Part shown: positions 35,420 through 64,000 of the stretch, piece by piece | Layout of the letters: every line of letters starts with the position of its first letter | Numbering within the stretch: position 1 is the first letter of the stretch | DNA from: Trichoplax adhaerens | Lineage: Eukaryota > Placozoa > Uniplacotomia > Trichoplacea > Trichoplacidae | Length of the DNA stretch: 64,000 nt | NCBI RefSeq assembly: GCF_000150275.1 | Contig: NW_002060948.1 | Location: 569,066-633,065 of the forward strand | Direction of reading: 5' to 3' | Translations under genes and position numbers: made by a program | Notes under the pieces: model-generated | The model's database searches: none | What the model saw: the letters and a program-made list of their open reading frames with translations, nothing else | What the model was told of the DNA's origin: nothing

Positions 35420-38138
35420 TATTAAGTTGTCAGCAGTGTTGCTAACTTTTTATCAATAGGCGCTTTTAATATCATCATTAAAATTTAACAATTTTCTATT
35501 ATTCTATAGATATATTGATGAAATGCACTCTTCTAACCCACTATTTAAGTTACATTAAATGGATAAAAGATGAGTAAAGTTATACTTGTACAATTAATCG
35601 CTGTTATTCGCTTGTTTATAAAGTCACTAATATTAAAATGATAGAGTTTAATTCATCATTGCTATCATTAAAATTTTGATATGTTTAGTAGTATCATTTC
35701 TGTTACCATATTATATATGCTATTTATTTATATCTAGCATATTTACTACTATAGATGATTTTTAAAACTTACAGATTCATTTTAGATTTACTTACAGTAT
35801 TTTTATATCATCATCTGCTTTTATCCGTTGTTATATAATGTATAGCAAATATTGTATTTTATGATAACCTTTGCATTCTATGCATTGAATAAATTGTATG
35901 GATTATCTATTTGGATCGATATCCTCTATATGATAGTGTTATGAGATTGGAAATTTACTCTACTTTGGCAAAGGTTGGAACGTCCTTCTATCCTTAACTT
36001 AAAATTATTAAATCCAAGAGTTTAACCCAACCTACTTTACTGCTTATAAAAGGCTACGAGAGAAGAAATAAAGATTCTTTCCTGTAACTTGTTTTTCTTA
36101 CATGGTGTCATGTTTCTGGACCAGAATAAAATTATAGAGAGTTCTGAATATAATTTGCAAAGTATTCAATTTTGTCGTCATGCATTGTACTTTAAAAGCA
36201 GTAGACTAATGTACCATACGAATATATCTATATCATACCTTATTGCACTTCGCAAATGTAAAACATTAAGCAATATTCTAAAACATGGCCGATTATTTTG
36301 GCTGCTATGGTATGATGATAATATCTCGATCAAATGACTAAATGAACTGGCCTATTACAATTTTAATATAATACAAATCTATTTCAAGAAGTAAATCAAT
36401 TATACTATAGTACAAAGAAGAAATTAGTATCGAGTCATTCACATCTTTAAACTCTATAGCAGGTATCAGTATCTGCTTTCGAGTTCCATTATTGCTTTTC
36501 TGTTCCTGTACAAAGTTGTAACTGAAAATGGTTGAAGTTTATATATTAAAGGTAAACCTAAAATTTAGCAATTAATTACTAATTGAAAGTATCACTATAT
36601 GCATATCTTTTTATGCTAGAATATGTGATAACTATACCAGTACGATACTATCATATAACAGTTATAATGGTGCATACTTGTTGCAAAATAAGTGTTGATT
36701 AGTACAGTATAATAGAATATACTGTGAAAGGATAGAAATCTTAATTAGGGAAATATATGAAAGTTGAAAAAATGTAAGTCAATAGCTCATAAATATGATT
36801 GAAACTCGTTTTACTACGGCTAATAGCGAAGAATGATAAAGTTAATCTCTGTTGATAAGTTATACTACATCAGTAATTATACTGAAGATGATTCCAATTT
36901 TGAATGAATTATTGGATCTAGACTGAATAGGAGTTAAATACCAGTTTATTACAGATTACAGAATATATTTTCAAAACAAAGCCTAAGCATTGCAGACCTA
37001 GATCTGTAAGCTAAGACGCATTTGCCAATCCATAGTAACCTTATTAGGTAAATTTCTATCCGAATACAGCAACCTAGTTACTACGTATTGATGAAGCAGA
37101 CTTTCTTAGAGTGCAATGGCATAATAATAGGTCATCTGTTATACACTACTGATTTTAGCTAAATTTCGATAGCCTATCATGTTAAATAGGTAAAATCTCT
37201 CAATATGTATATATGCGCACCATAACTTATAGTTTCACCCACTAGTTTATTGTAATATAACATCTAGTTGCACTATGTATGGTTGATAATATGGGCCTTG
37301 TACTCATAATCTTTACATACTCCGTCGTTCAATATTATTAGAATGTCTATTATAAAAGTAAATATAGACCTTAGTATACAAATTTACATGATATGACTGT
37401 TTTTAACGGTCATAATACGGTATATCTCAGTTTTACTTCTTCATTGCTGGTTAGTATTTATATTAACATCTGATATCTTTGATTTTTGATGATAATGATT
37501 AATTTATCAATATTTTAAAAACAGTTTTTTACATGTAATTCATGATGTTAAATTCATAAATACGATTGTGAAGCATGCCAATTTTAATACTAGGTTGTGC
37601 TTTAATAAAAAACTTATATTCGATTGGCATTGGTATACAGTATGCTGAAAACATGTCGTACAAGTCGTATGATATGTTAGATTATAAAGAATTACCTTCG
37701 ATCAATAATATCTAATCTTTGGTATTGATAAAATACATTGATAGTACTGATGGTATAAAATTAAATATTGCTTTAAATTTTACCGATATTTCTAAATTTA
37801 GAGAATTACCTTCAACTAATTACTACCCAATTTACTATATCTATACAATTGACAAATACTTACATTGCAAATACATTCAATTTTAATCGGTGTCGTTAAC
37901 TGCTTAATTGAAAAGTTCGTTGACTGTGAATAGAATGTACAATAGTTTGTAGTTATATATTTAACATTTCTGTCGTACAATTTTATTCGATTCAAAGTGT
38001 CTGCAAGTAATAACCTTCATCTTATGACTAAGTGTGTACATTATAGTCATGGAGTGCAACAGAAATTTAGCGTCGAATAAAATATAATAAAATATAATAA
38101 ATATTGTATCATAAATGGTGTTAAATAAAAAGGAATAA
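35420..38138. other. Intergenic, AT-rich, no supported gene
   Basis: About 2.7 kb carries only short ORFs (36089-36337 plus, 37961-38221 minus) without family pattern. The latter overlaps the 3' end of STN1 in another frame. I see no array or structured RNA. Confidence 0.45.
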
Positions 38139-39125
38139 TTATTGGATTTTACTATTGCAATTATTGGTGGGTGATGGAGTAAAGTATGATCCCTGAATAC
38201 AAATAAGTTCTTTATCACCAACTAGAAGTTGAAGAAATTTCACAACAGTAGATTTAGCAACCCAATGGTATTGATCAACTAGAATTAGATTACGATAAAT
38301 GTCTTTCAAATGGACACATTCACGATATTGGCATAAATCGTCAACAATCTCGTTGAGTTGACGATATAAATTGGTATTATCAATAAGTTGATAGCAACAT
38401 TTTAGGTTATTTTCGAATTTATTCTGGCAATAGATCCATCCATTAAAATACATTTGCTTGATTGATTCCATTAATAGATTGGATATGTTATTAGTATTAC
38501 TTGAAGGGAATTCAAGGAATAAATTTTGCTGAAATTGAGAATCATGAAGAAGATTTTGAGCTGTGAATGTGTGCTGATGGCTATTTTGTAAGTAGGATTT
38601 TATATTTTTTGCAATGTTGTAATAAAGGCACGTGGTGGTCTTCTGCTGCTTAGCACTGGTAAGATCCAAGTACGGGTATGCTGGTGGTTTGCTAGGGTTG
38701 AATTGATCCTTGGCGCTCTGAGCTCGCTTTTTTCGACAAGGTATTAAAATTTCTTGGTGATATTCTAAGCTTAAGGTCCAGTGGAGTATTTCTACCATTG
38801 GAAAATTTGTCTTGTCGATCATTTGTACGATTAATATTTCGATCTTGCCAGAATAAAGGAGTTGGGCCTGACCAGTTATTTGTACAAGTGCTCCAAGAGG
38901 AGCTGTTATAAAGTTCTTTTTTTTCCATTGTTTACATGTAATTCGATCACTGCCATCGTCAACATCGTAGGCAATGAATCTTTTTCGTGTATCAACTCTA
39001 GCTATATCACCAACGATAGTAACCTCTTTTTTATTGAAATAACCATTTCCTTGTAGCATAGTGATTAAGACATGAGGTCGAATGTTGTCAATCAACGAAA
39101 GATCGATCGTATTCTTGCAAGACAT
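38139..39125 (-). CDS. STN1: STN1 (OBFC1), CST complex subunit, intronless
   Basis: A single exon of 329 codons (328 residues) runs from ATG 39125-39123 to TAA 38141-38139. Residues about 30-110 form an OB fold: VTIVGDIARVDTRKRFIAYD, then DDGSDRITCKQWKK, then VQITGQAQLLYSGKIEILIV. This matches the STN1 pattern (VLGTV, YxVDD, INCxCWKK, RVRGSI) better than RPA2. The middle keeps a PMVEILHWTLSLEYH segment like the STN1 strand-helix after the OB fold. Residues about 170-328 resemble tandem winged helices, ending in a segment (DLCQYRECVHLKDIYRNLIL, then LLVGDKELICIQGSYFTPS) that parallels the STN1 C-terminus. With CTC1 and TEN1, STN1 binds single-stranded telomeric DNA and recruits polymerase alpha-primase for C-strand fill-in. 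The absence of introns is unusual here. RPA2 is the main alternative. Confidence 0.82.
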   Translation of the reverse strand: MSCKNTIDLSLIDNIRPHVLITMLQGNGYFNKKEVTIVGDIARVDTRKRFIAYDVDDGSDRITCKQWKKKNFITAPLGALVQITGQAQLLYSGKIEILIVQMIDKTNFPMVEILHWTLSLEYHQEILIPCRKKRAQSAKDQFNPSKPPAYPYLDLTSAKQQKTTTCLYYNIAKNIKSYLQNSHQHTFTAQNLLHDSQFQQNLFLEFPSSNTNNISNLLMESIKQMYFNGWIYCQNKFENNLKCCYQLIDNTNLYRQLNEIVDDLCQYRECVHLKDIYRNLILVDQYHWVAKSTVVKFLQLLVGDKELICIQGSYFTPSPTNNCNSKIQ

Positions 39126-41071
39126 GATCACCTTGTGTATCCTACTTTAGAGAACTGAGATATAATCAAGCTTTCAAAATGTTGCTTTCGAGTAGCAATT
39201 GAAAGAGCTACATTCTAGAAGGAATTAAAGGCAATCTAGTTCATTCATTTTGCAGTTTGTATGTAGAAAGAACTTGCAAGCCTCTACAAGCCGAGCTGCG
39301 CCATGCCCCAAGATTGATTCCTTATCAATGTTCCGAAGGTTGATCTATTCGTACAGATTTCTTGATCATCGCTTGTTTTACGAAGCCATTTGAATATATT
39401 ATTTCGATGTTGGAGTTTCCATTTGTTGAAGGGGTTACATATACACGTTTAATTTGAAGCTTGTATAACACTTATGGTAAATGTTAGAAGGTAAAATTGG
39501 CCGCAACTGCCATGTTTACCTCCAACTAGTAGTGCAAGGACTTTATATTACAGTGCAATGTATAACAGCGATGACCTTGTTCCTGGTAATCGCTTTCTTA
39601 CTGTCCAGAGTCATGTTTGGGAATGTACACTATGTGCTGGCGGTATTTACGATAGACCACGACGTTGCTGTTCAACCTGAGTTGGAAGATGCTCCTATAG
39701 AGTACAAGTACCGAAACATAAGCTGTGATAGCATAATAATAACTGCTCGCATCGCGATTGTCAAGAATTACACCGTGGTATGTTCCAAGTGTCCCTTTTC
39801 AATATTGTATAGTGAAGAGTAAATATTTCCTATCTTCCATACGATAGACTCTATCGTAGGCTATGTTTTAAGTACTTATCATACCGTACGAGGATAGCAG
39901 CTTTTAATTAAGCACCAATAATTAATTTAAATAAGAAAAATGAATGGCTACGGTGTTTGTAGTAGTATCTTTATTTATTTGGTTCGTGTACAGCATACTG
40001 TCGGCCAAAATATTCATTTTTTAGTCCCTATCTTTTAATCTATATCTCATAATCTTTATTATGATATGAAATTTGTTTGTGATGGACGATAATGTGGTAA
40101 TACCTTGAAATGTTGATTGCTATTTGCGAGCGAACCTTTATATCAGGACTTCAGGAGGGATGAATGTTGATAGTTTACTCTATTACTTTTATGCAAGGCA
40201 GTCGATAGAAAATTGATGTGCTATCCTCTCTACCAGTCTAAACTGATCGATCGAACTATAATTTCGATCATAATGAGAGAACGATTATCATCAACGTCAT
40301 TATTTAAGACAAACACGCAATTTCCTATACTGAATGTAGGAATTGCGGAAGAAATTTTACTGTATGCTGATAGCCGTATGCGAGTATCGTATAGAATGAT
40401 CTACAGTATGTCATATAGTACTCACTGGTGGATTCATAGAAGCTTAAGAATAAGCTTTGAAACTTGTCTTGGTGCAGTCTACAGTACAGAGTGTGATTTC
40501 TTAGTTATAGCACCATACACAATGACGATCGGAAGGATATCTATTCGAAATCGATCTGTTCCTCAACAGAAAAGATATCCATTCTAATTATATTCATGCT
40601 ACGGAGTAGTTTCAACAGTCCTGTGGCTCATTTATAACCAGCATATCACTAACAAGTTTAACCTATGTGCTTCTGTAGTTCTTAGAATATACTATCCAAT
40701 TCAAAGAATTCAATTCATTCGCTAAGACTTTTAACGATAGGGTATACCTAACTGATTTACTCCTTCCTTTCGATACATTATTTTTCCAAGTATTGACTGA
40801 ATCTCTTTGAAAATTGGGATAATGTATCCTTAGAAAGACGAAGATCTGAAGATGACTAGGCTATTGCAAGGACAGTTTAAGAAAGAATTCTCCTTCCCCG
40901 TTCAAAAAATTGCCTTCTAGAGTGAAAAAATGGCGATTCTTCTGCAGTAATGCCTGCCAGGTCGTTGTTGCAGGTGTGCTTCACAATACTTTCTGTTCGT
41001 GACAAGGTAGGGTCAGGTACGTACAGTACGTACAGTACCGCCGGATTTCCAGCCGTGAGTACAGTACGGTA
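39126..41071. other. Intergenic, divergent between STN1 and LYST; two doubtful ORFs
   Basis: Two plus-strand ORFs, 39481-39822 (113 codons, with a hydrophobic stretch) and 40213-40587 (124 codons), are longer than most chance frames. They have no recognisable domain, no splice partners and poor initiation context, so I do not call them genes. From about 40970 the sequence turns GC-rich and palindromic (TACGTACAGTACGTACAGTAC). Confidence 0.4.
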
Positions 41072-41310
41072 ACGTCACCCTAGCTGGTTTCTGAATTGTA
41101 TCACGGTACAGTACTGTATCACGCTCTCAGTGAGTGACTGACCCTCAGTAACGTCACCCTAGCTGCCTTCTGGCTTGTATCACACGGTACAGTACTGTAT
41201 CACGCTCTCAGTGAGTGACCGACCCTCAGTAACGTCACCCTAGCTGGCTTCTGACTTGTATCACGGTACAGTACTGTAGCACGCTCTCAGTGAGTGACCG
41301 ACCCTCATCA
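41072..41310. repeat. ~80-bp tandem repeat, three copies
   Basis: Units begin with ACGTCACCCTAGCTG at 41072, 41151 and 41232 (spacing 79 and 81 bp). Each continues through TGTATCACGGTACAGTACTGTA and CACGCTCTCAGTGAGTGACC. Similarity between copies is about 90 percent or better by eye. The array lies about 250 bp upstream of the proposed LYST start, so it may sit in or near its promoter. Confidence 0.9.
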
Positions 41311-41384
41311 GCCCAGTACATCACAGTGCACAGTACTTACATACCGCACATACTACAGTACTATACAGATTGAATCTCCAGTCA

Positions 41385-41403
41385 TACTGTACAGTGTACA
41401 GTA
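41385..41403. repeat. 19-bp palindrome upstream of LYST
   Basis: A perfect copy of TACTGTACAGTGTACAGTA, flanked by further CAGTA words, lies about 150 bp before the proposed first ATG of LYST. Confidence 0.88.
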
Positions 41404-41556
41404 CAGTAGTATGTTACTGCCAGTCACTCATTGCTTTCTCTACGACCTTCATTTATTTTCTCCTGTGGATTTCCTTTCAACTATCTCCATTTCTTACTTT
41501 GAATTCTTCAGCTATTTGGTATATTGACTAAGCTATCTTTAGCGTTTTAACGCAAA

Positions 41557-58845
<17,289 letters not shown>

Positions 58846-59540
58846 TTTTGTTTTAACTGTATATTACGTTTTACGGAAGTGAATTAGGACCAATTTGTAT
58901 TATAGTTGTCTATATTGATATTATACAGAACTATTTACATTACTTAGCCGCTGATAATTATTTAATTATGGAATTATAAAGCATTCTTTCTATGTATTTA
59001 TATGGTTAGCAATATATTGAAAAATTGTTAAAATTTGAATTACTGCAAATGAAATCTTCTGCGAGACGTGATATTTTGATATATGATTTGTTACATAATA
59101 TTAACAGAACATATCATCCAGAGATCAGAGTATTCATATTTTTTATTATTGATGCTTGATTGCTTGTACATTAAAATTATAATGGCAATATGCACACGTT
59201 ATTTATTATGAAATCAACATTCTACTTGTAACAGGAGTAATGTATATTATGCCTTCATCTGAAGATGCTACCATAACTTTAACTTTATCAAGTGTAACGT
59301 ACGGCTATAGTAAATATTGTAATATTAATGCTTTGTTATGCAATTATATAGATACTACATCCGGTTTCTAGATACTAACTGCCATTGTATTTTCAATTAT
59401 GATGCTAACGATGCATTCGATTTATCAATTATACTCTTGATGCCGTATATCGATAACATTAGTTATCAATCAATATTAAGTAATATTAAAAGATGAAACA
59501 GAAATGATATTTGACATGTCAAGCTAATGGTTGATAGTAT
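58846..59540. other. Intergenic, convergent 3' ends of LYST and STIP1
   Basis: About 700 bp of AT-rich DNA lies between two stops facing each other. No gene, repeat array or structured RNA is seen. Confidence 0.5.
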
Positions 59541-62500
59541 TTAGCGTACACCGAGAATTCCACAATCAATTAATTTTTGGAGTTTAGAGGCAATGTTTGG
59601 ATTTTTCAAATGTCTAAAATATAGTTGATAAATGATTGAAACAAAAATTAAATTTTAACCTGTAAAGTAGAAATTAGAATCTAGAAAAAAAAAAAGAAAT
59701 ACTTACTCTCCAGCTGCATGGGGATCATTCTGCATTTGTTCAAGAATAAGCCTCATCGCAGGGTCGCTTAATATATCCTACCAAAATAAGATAGAAGTGT
59801 TAGTTCATCCCTGATTTAGATCTAGAAAGATATTACTGTACATGTAACATTCATCTTTTGTGATTTAGGCAAGTAACACGCGTAGACGTATAGGTTTATC
59901 AATTTCATACCCTAACTTCTGGATCTTGCATTGCTGCTTCTGCACGTTTCTTAGGATCAGCTTCAGTTACACTGGAGCTACGATAGTACCCCTCTTTAGC
60001 TTCCTGTGTTACGAGTATGTGTAATTATGAAAGTGTAAGTAGGGTCGGCAACATTATGTGCATAGCATAATGTAGGATAAGAGTGATATTTTTAATGCAC
60101 ATTCACGTTATACCGCATTGTTAGGATCTAATTCTAATGCTTTAGTAAAACAAGCTGCTGCTTTTGAATTTTCTTTTAGAGCCAAAAGAATGTTGCCTTT
60201 TCGCAAGTGACCCTTAACTGAAATACAAACAGTGACGTTAAATCTAATACTGAAGTTATACAATCATATCAATCTTTAATATGCAAAACATATACGCACT
60301 AAAATTTGGATCTAATCGGATGCATTCATCGCAGTCCTAAAGGTGAATAACAAATTTAAGAGCAAATTACGATAAGGTCATCGACGACAAGTATCAACTG
60401 TCAATGTAACGAATCACGATAAAGTACTACTGAAGCACTATTTATACATTATAATTATTGTATTACCTTTAAGCCAAGGTTAAATTCTGCTAATTTCACA
60501 TAACATGCGGCACGATTACTGTACAATTTTCCGTCATCAGGATTCCTTTTGATAGCTTCTGAATAGTGCTTTACTGCTTCTGGATACTTGCCTATTTATA
60601 TGAAATTGATCCAATAGTTGGCAAATATTGTTAAGTTTTAATCAAAATCATTCTCATCAAACTAGATAAACAACATCGTATTACCTTTCTGAAAATACTC
60701 GTTTCCTTTCGCTTTCTCTTCCAGTGACAATTCAGGGTTGATATAGGCTTTTCTTTCCATTTCTTGCATAGTTTTTTTCACCTTTCAATAATTTAACGTT
60801 ATAAGACAGACTGTACAAAATCGTTTTATTTATTGCATTGATTTAGCTACAAGTGGAAAACCTGATTGTATTTCTTTAATACGTCTTGAGCTCGGTGCTC
60901 TGATAGAGACTTCTCAAAATTCGTAATAGCATCTTCATATTTCTCCATTTTAACATAGGCATTAGCAATCCGTGCGAACGCTCTATCAAAATTAAAGAGG
61001 TATTTAAGTCCTTGTGATACATCATAATTATACACGTGAACATCACTAAACATCCGTTAAGATTTTTTGCAATGTGTAACAGTTACAGGTCTTGTAATTA
61101 GCAAATTAATCTTACTTTGCAATTAGTTTAAAATCTGCTCTGTGTTCTCGTCCAATTTCTATGCCTTTACGGCAATCTTCAATGCAGTTATCCAAGTCTC
61201 CTTTCTCAAAATGGACAGCTATTTATGAAAGTTAATCTACCTTCAGCCAGATAATACTAACTTTAGTTTGTTACATTGTCATAAAATGATACCTTACCAG
61301 CTCTATTGGTATAAAATGTTAAATTTTTCGGATCATATTCCATAGCTTTTGTATAGTGTGCAATAGCGACATCAAAATCTTTGTTCTTATATGCTGCATT
61401 GCCTAACTCTTTTTCTTTAATAGCCTTAATAACAGCATAAGATAAAACAGACATTAATTCAATATGTATACCATAGCATATACAGATCAAGTAAAAACTC
61501 TTTACTTTTCTTTGTTCATCGTTTAAATCGGGAGTATCTGCTGTCATTTTCTTTTCTTGTGTTTTCTCCTTATTACTACTACTACTATTAGTAGCTGATG
61601 ATCGCTCATGACTTGTGGTAGTGGTAGTGTTCGACTCTGATTGTGGCTCTGTAATTAGTCACAGTAAAATCAGCTAATTTACAGTAGAATAATGAAAAGG
61701 CCGTAAAAATTAATACAATACCTGGATTAAATGAAGCATCAGCACTGAGATTTATACCAAGTAATACACCAAGGGCACTTACAAAACGTGGATCGTTCAT
61801 AAATCTATGAAAGAAGTAATAATAAATTAGACGTAATAAAGTAATAGCAATTTGATTAAACAGGTCGTACAGTAGCCACTTTACTTCCCGCACAGTAAGA
61901 ATAACAAATAATAATAAAGTTTACTAACTGCGTCATAAGTTCTCGACTCGACTTAGCTACATTAAACATCGCCATAAAATCTGGCTGGTTTAAGTAAGCA
62001 CTTGTTGTAGGATTGGCCCGCAATTTGTCTAGGGCGCCTGGATCAGCAAAGGGATTCGGCATAGACTTTTGGCTAGCTGCAATGATAGTGCCAACAATTA
62101 AAAGTTAAATATAATTAATTTGATTAGAGATTCGCATTGCATCTTCTTAATAATATACATAAATTTTTTAAATAATTATATAACATTAAACGTTACTAAA
62201 TTTTTAGTTAATCAAATGAGATCAACATATTGAATAGCACGATAAATGAATGTCCATATTCGTACTACATTATATATGTATAAATACAAGCGAAAATTAT
62301 CTATTTGCATTTATGTGACGACCATTACGTATGTGAAATTTAATAAATTTTATTCTAATACAAAAATAATATTATAGCTACAGGCTAATCGTTCATTCAG
62401 CATAATTGTACAATGTATACATAGGTCGTCGAATCGCATTTTTGATAAAATACGTTAAAATTTAGGCTCATTGCCTAAAAAGGTGCAAACTAATGTATGA

Positions 62501-63191
62501 ATTGTTATATCTAACTTTTTAAGTTAAAAAGTACACTAAATGTGCGCATGTACTATGAGCATTCTATATGCTTAATAAAGATACCGTCTAGGTAAAAAGT
62601 TCACATGTCGTGAATGTTTTAGTATTTTATTGGAGGAATTAAAAAATAACCATTCAATTTGAAAGTTGTACAAAAATACCTGAAATTTCTTTTTCAACCT
62701 CTTTCAGCCCGTTTACCAATTGATCATTATTCGGATTTAACTTTAACCCATCTTGATAAGTTGTAACAGCTTCTTCATATCGTTTTAAAAATGTTAAAGC
62801 AGCACCAACACGAGAATAACCCTATAGCGAAAAAATAAGCTATATTAACTCCCATAGTGTAAAGGATTTACTAATATCAACGCACTAAAAACCTTCAATT
62901 GTTAACGAATCGTTCCAATGAGGATAGTCAGTATGACGTAGGTAGTTAATTAGTATTACAATAATTACTCCTTACCTTGGGCCAATCAGGTTTAAGTTGT
63001 ACCGTTTTGTTGGCATCATCAAGAGCCTTCTCATACTGGCCTAAACTGGCATAGGCTGCAGATCGATTACTATAGAAGATGTGATTATTAGGATTTAATT
63101 GGATTGCTTCAGTATAGCACTTGATGGCTTCTTGAAAGTTCTTCTCTTGAAGTGCGAGGTTGCCTTTACTTTTCCACTCATTTGCCTTCAT
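59541..63191 (-). CDS. STIP1: STIP1/HOP, Hsp70-Hsp90 organising co-chaperone
   Basis: Fifteen minus-strand exons (63191-62976, 62821-62680, 62076-61929, 61804-61722, 61648-61506, 61424-61298, 61218-61116, 60982-60862, 60781-60685, 60591-60467, 60336-60300, 60217-60114, 60003-59917, 59777-59707, 59613-59541) give 558 residues (human 543). Order: TPR1 (about 1-115), DP1 (about 125-195, [20 protein letters not shown], then [14 protein letters not shown]), a Ser/Thr linker, TPR2A (about 240-360), TPR2B (about 375-490), DP2 (about 500-558, [15 protein letters not shown], then [16 protein letters not shown]). Carboxylate-clamp residues are visible in TPR1 ([18 protein letters not shown]) and TPR2A (KEKELGN, YTNRAA, KAFARIAN). 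HOP transfers clients from Hsp70 (binding TPR1/2B) to Hsp90 (binding TPR2A). ATG 63191 aligns with the human start. The penultimate exon could read through to a TAA just past its donor, but splicing restores the DP2 end. Confidence 0.96.
62077..62679 (-). other. Long (603 bp) intron of STIP1
   Basis: This is the largest intron of the gene, between TPR1 and DP1. It is very AT-rich with no ORF. Two acceptors 4 bp apart exist at its 3' end (CAG and TAG). Only CAG, giving exon start 62076, keeps the frame. Confidence 0.6.
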
Positions 63192-64000
63192 TAAAACAGA
63201 GTGAAGTAGAGGTAGAAATATATAAGTATTAGTTCGCGTATAAGCTCTACATACTACACAATCAATTTTGTTGTAGCAAAGCCTCGATACGTTTACTGCT
63301 GGAATAAAGAAGTGACACACATGTACAGCAGCAGGCCGATATCAGTGCTATGTCATATTTTCATTATACTGCGATATACGAATAAACGTTTATGTAACGT
63401 CACTTTAAAAGTAGATGGTAAGCCTAAATACACTCGCATTTATAGTCATATCCATGATATCGTGAGGATTGATTAGGCTTGGGTATAATTTTTTGAAAAT
63501 GTGATCAACTCAATACAAGTTAATGAAATTTTACTGATAATATGGATTGATTAGAATAAGAAAGGTATTGAAAATCTGTTAATTTAGCATGATGCAAATT
63601 AATTAGTTTGATACAACTAATATCTCCATTTGTCATAGGTTAGTTTTTGTAGATAGCTTGAAATTTTAATTTAGTAGAATTTTAAAATTCTCTGGACGTT
63701 ACAGTACGAATGAGTTACAATATTGTAAGCAGATTGATTGAGACTGTTGCAATTTATAACCGTGTAGCAGTCTTGTACAGCAATTCATTGATTATTACAG
63801 TACTGCAAACTATAACCGTACGTTGCTCTATAGCTCAATAATCCGATAGGTCCGCAGAGCGGTAACTATCTGCACTATGCACCGTAGAGGATGCAAAACA
63901 TTAGAAACATTAGCATACAGAATAAGTGTTTTTGTCGGCTTTCAATTGAATAGGAATACATCTCAATTGCATTATGTATGTAATTTACTATTATGCAATT
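63192..64000. other. 5' region of STIP1 and right edge
   Basis: About 800 bp upstream of the STIP1 start contains no supported gene. I looked for heat-shock elements (alternating NGAAN blocks) and saw only scattered single GAA/TTC words, so none is claimed. A TTACAGTACTGCAAACT word near 63796 resembles the palindrome family. Confidence 0.4.

Noticed and set aside
38139-39125. RPA2 (replication protein A 32 kDa) as the identity of this ORF
   Set aside because: The OB-fold phrases and the C-terminal arrangement follow STN1 more closely, and the Ser/Gly-rich phospho-N-terminus of RPA2 is absent.
39481-39822. 113-codon plus-strand ORF with a hydrophobic stretch
   Set aside because: No domain, no splice context and no conserved pattern; it lies in a locally GC-richer stretch where chance ORFs are longer.
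40213-40587. 124-codon plus-strand ORF
   Set aside because: No recognisable family, no supporting splice sites and odd composition; treated as chance.

Overview
The window is nuclear DNA of an early-branching animal. It is AT-rich, its genes are broken into many short exons by short GT-AG introns (mostly about 50-300 bp), and the predicted proteins are recognisable one-to-one animal orthologues (LYST, RSPH9, LRRC73, DPY30, STIP1, SNX5/6, WARS1, STN1, UBE2E). This combination of a compact genome with many introns and conserved animal gene content fits a placozoan (Trichoplax or Hoilungia type). That identification is inference, not proven here. Most genes were rebuilt by chaining exons across splice sites with matching phase, because simple open-reading-frame calling breaks or misses almost all of them.

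Layout: 1-977 (-), a partial secreted protein of unknown family that runs off the left edge; 3106-3844 (-), DPY30, with a tandemly duplicated first-exon region up to about 4570; 5440-7395, palindrome-rich DNA with a 168-bp tandem repeat; 8753-12556 (+), an SNX5/SNX6 sorting nexin; 14821-22847 (+), a 26-exon coiled-coil gene resembling CCDC175; 24058-24675 (-), an intronless UBE2E-type ubiquitin-conjugating enzyme; 25901-28195 (+), LRRC73 with a long acidic tail; 29066-31074 (-), cytosolic tryptophanyl-tRNA synthetase without a WHEP domain; 32351-33776 (+), radial-spoke protein RSPH9; 35048-35419 (+), an orphan ORF; 38139-39125 (-), intronless STN1 of the CST complex; an 80-bp tandem array at 41072-41310; 41557-58845 (+), a BEACH-domain giant, LYST, rebuilt as 58 exons and about 3318 residues; 59541-63191 (-), the co-chaperone STIP1/HOP, 15 exons and 558 residues.

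The genes do not form a pathway. Several are linked to motile cilia (RSPH9; probably CCDC175 and LRRC73; DPY30-type domains also dock in radial spokes), but the rest are housekeeping genes. No virus, transposase, CRISPR array or operon was seen, and I recognised no RNA gene by eye. The most unusual material is (i) the DPY30 first-exon array, (ii) a dispersed 19-bp perfect palindrome present in several intergenic regions, (iii) three GC-AG introns, (iv) two intronless genes among intron-dense neighbours, and (v) the unrecognised secreted protein at the left edge.
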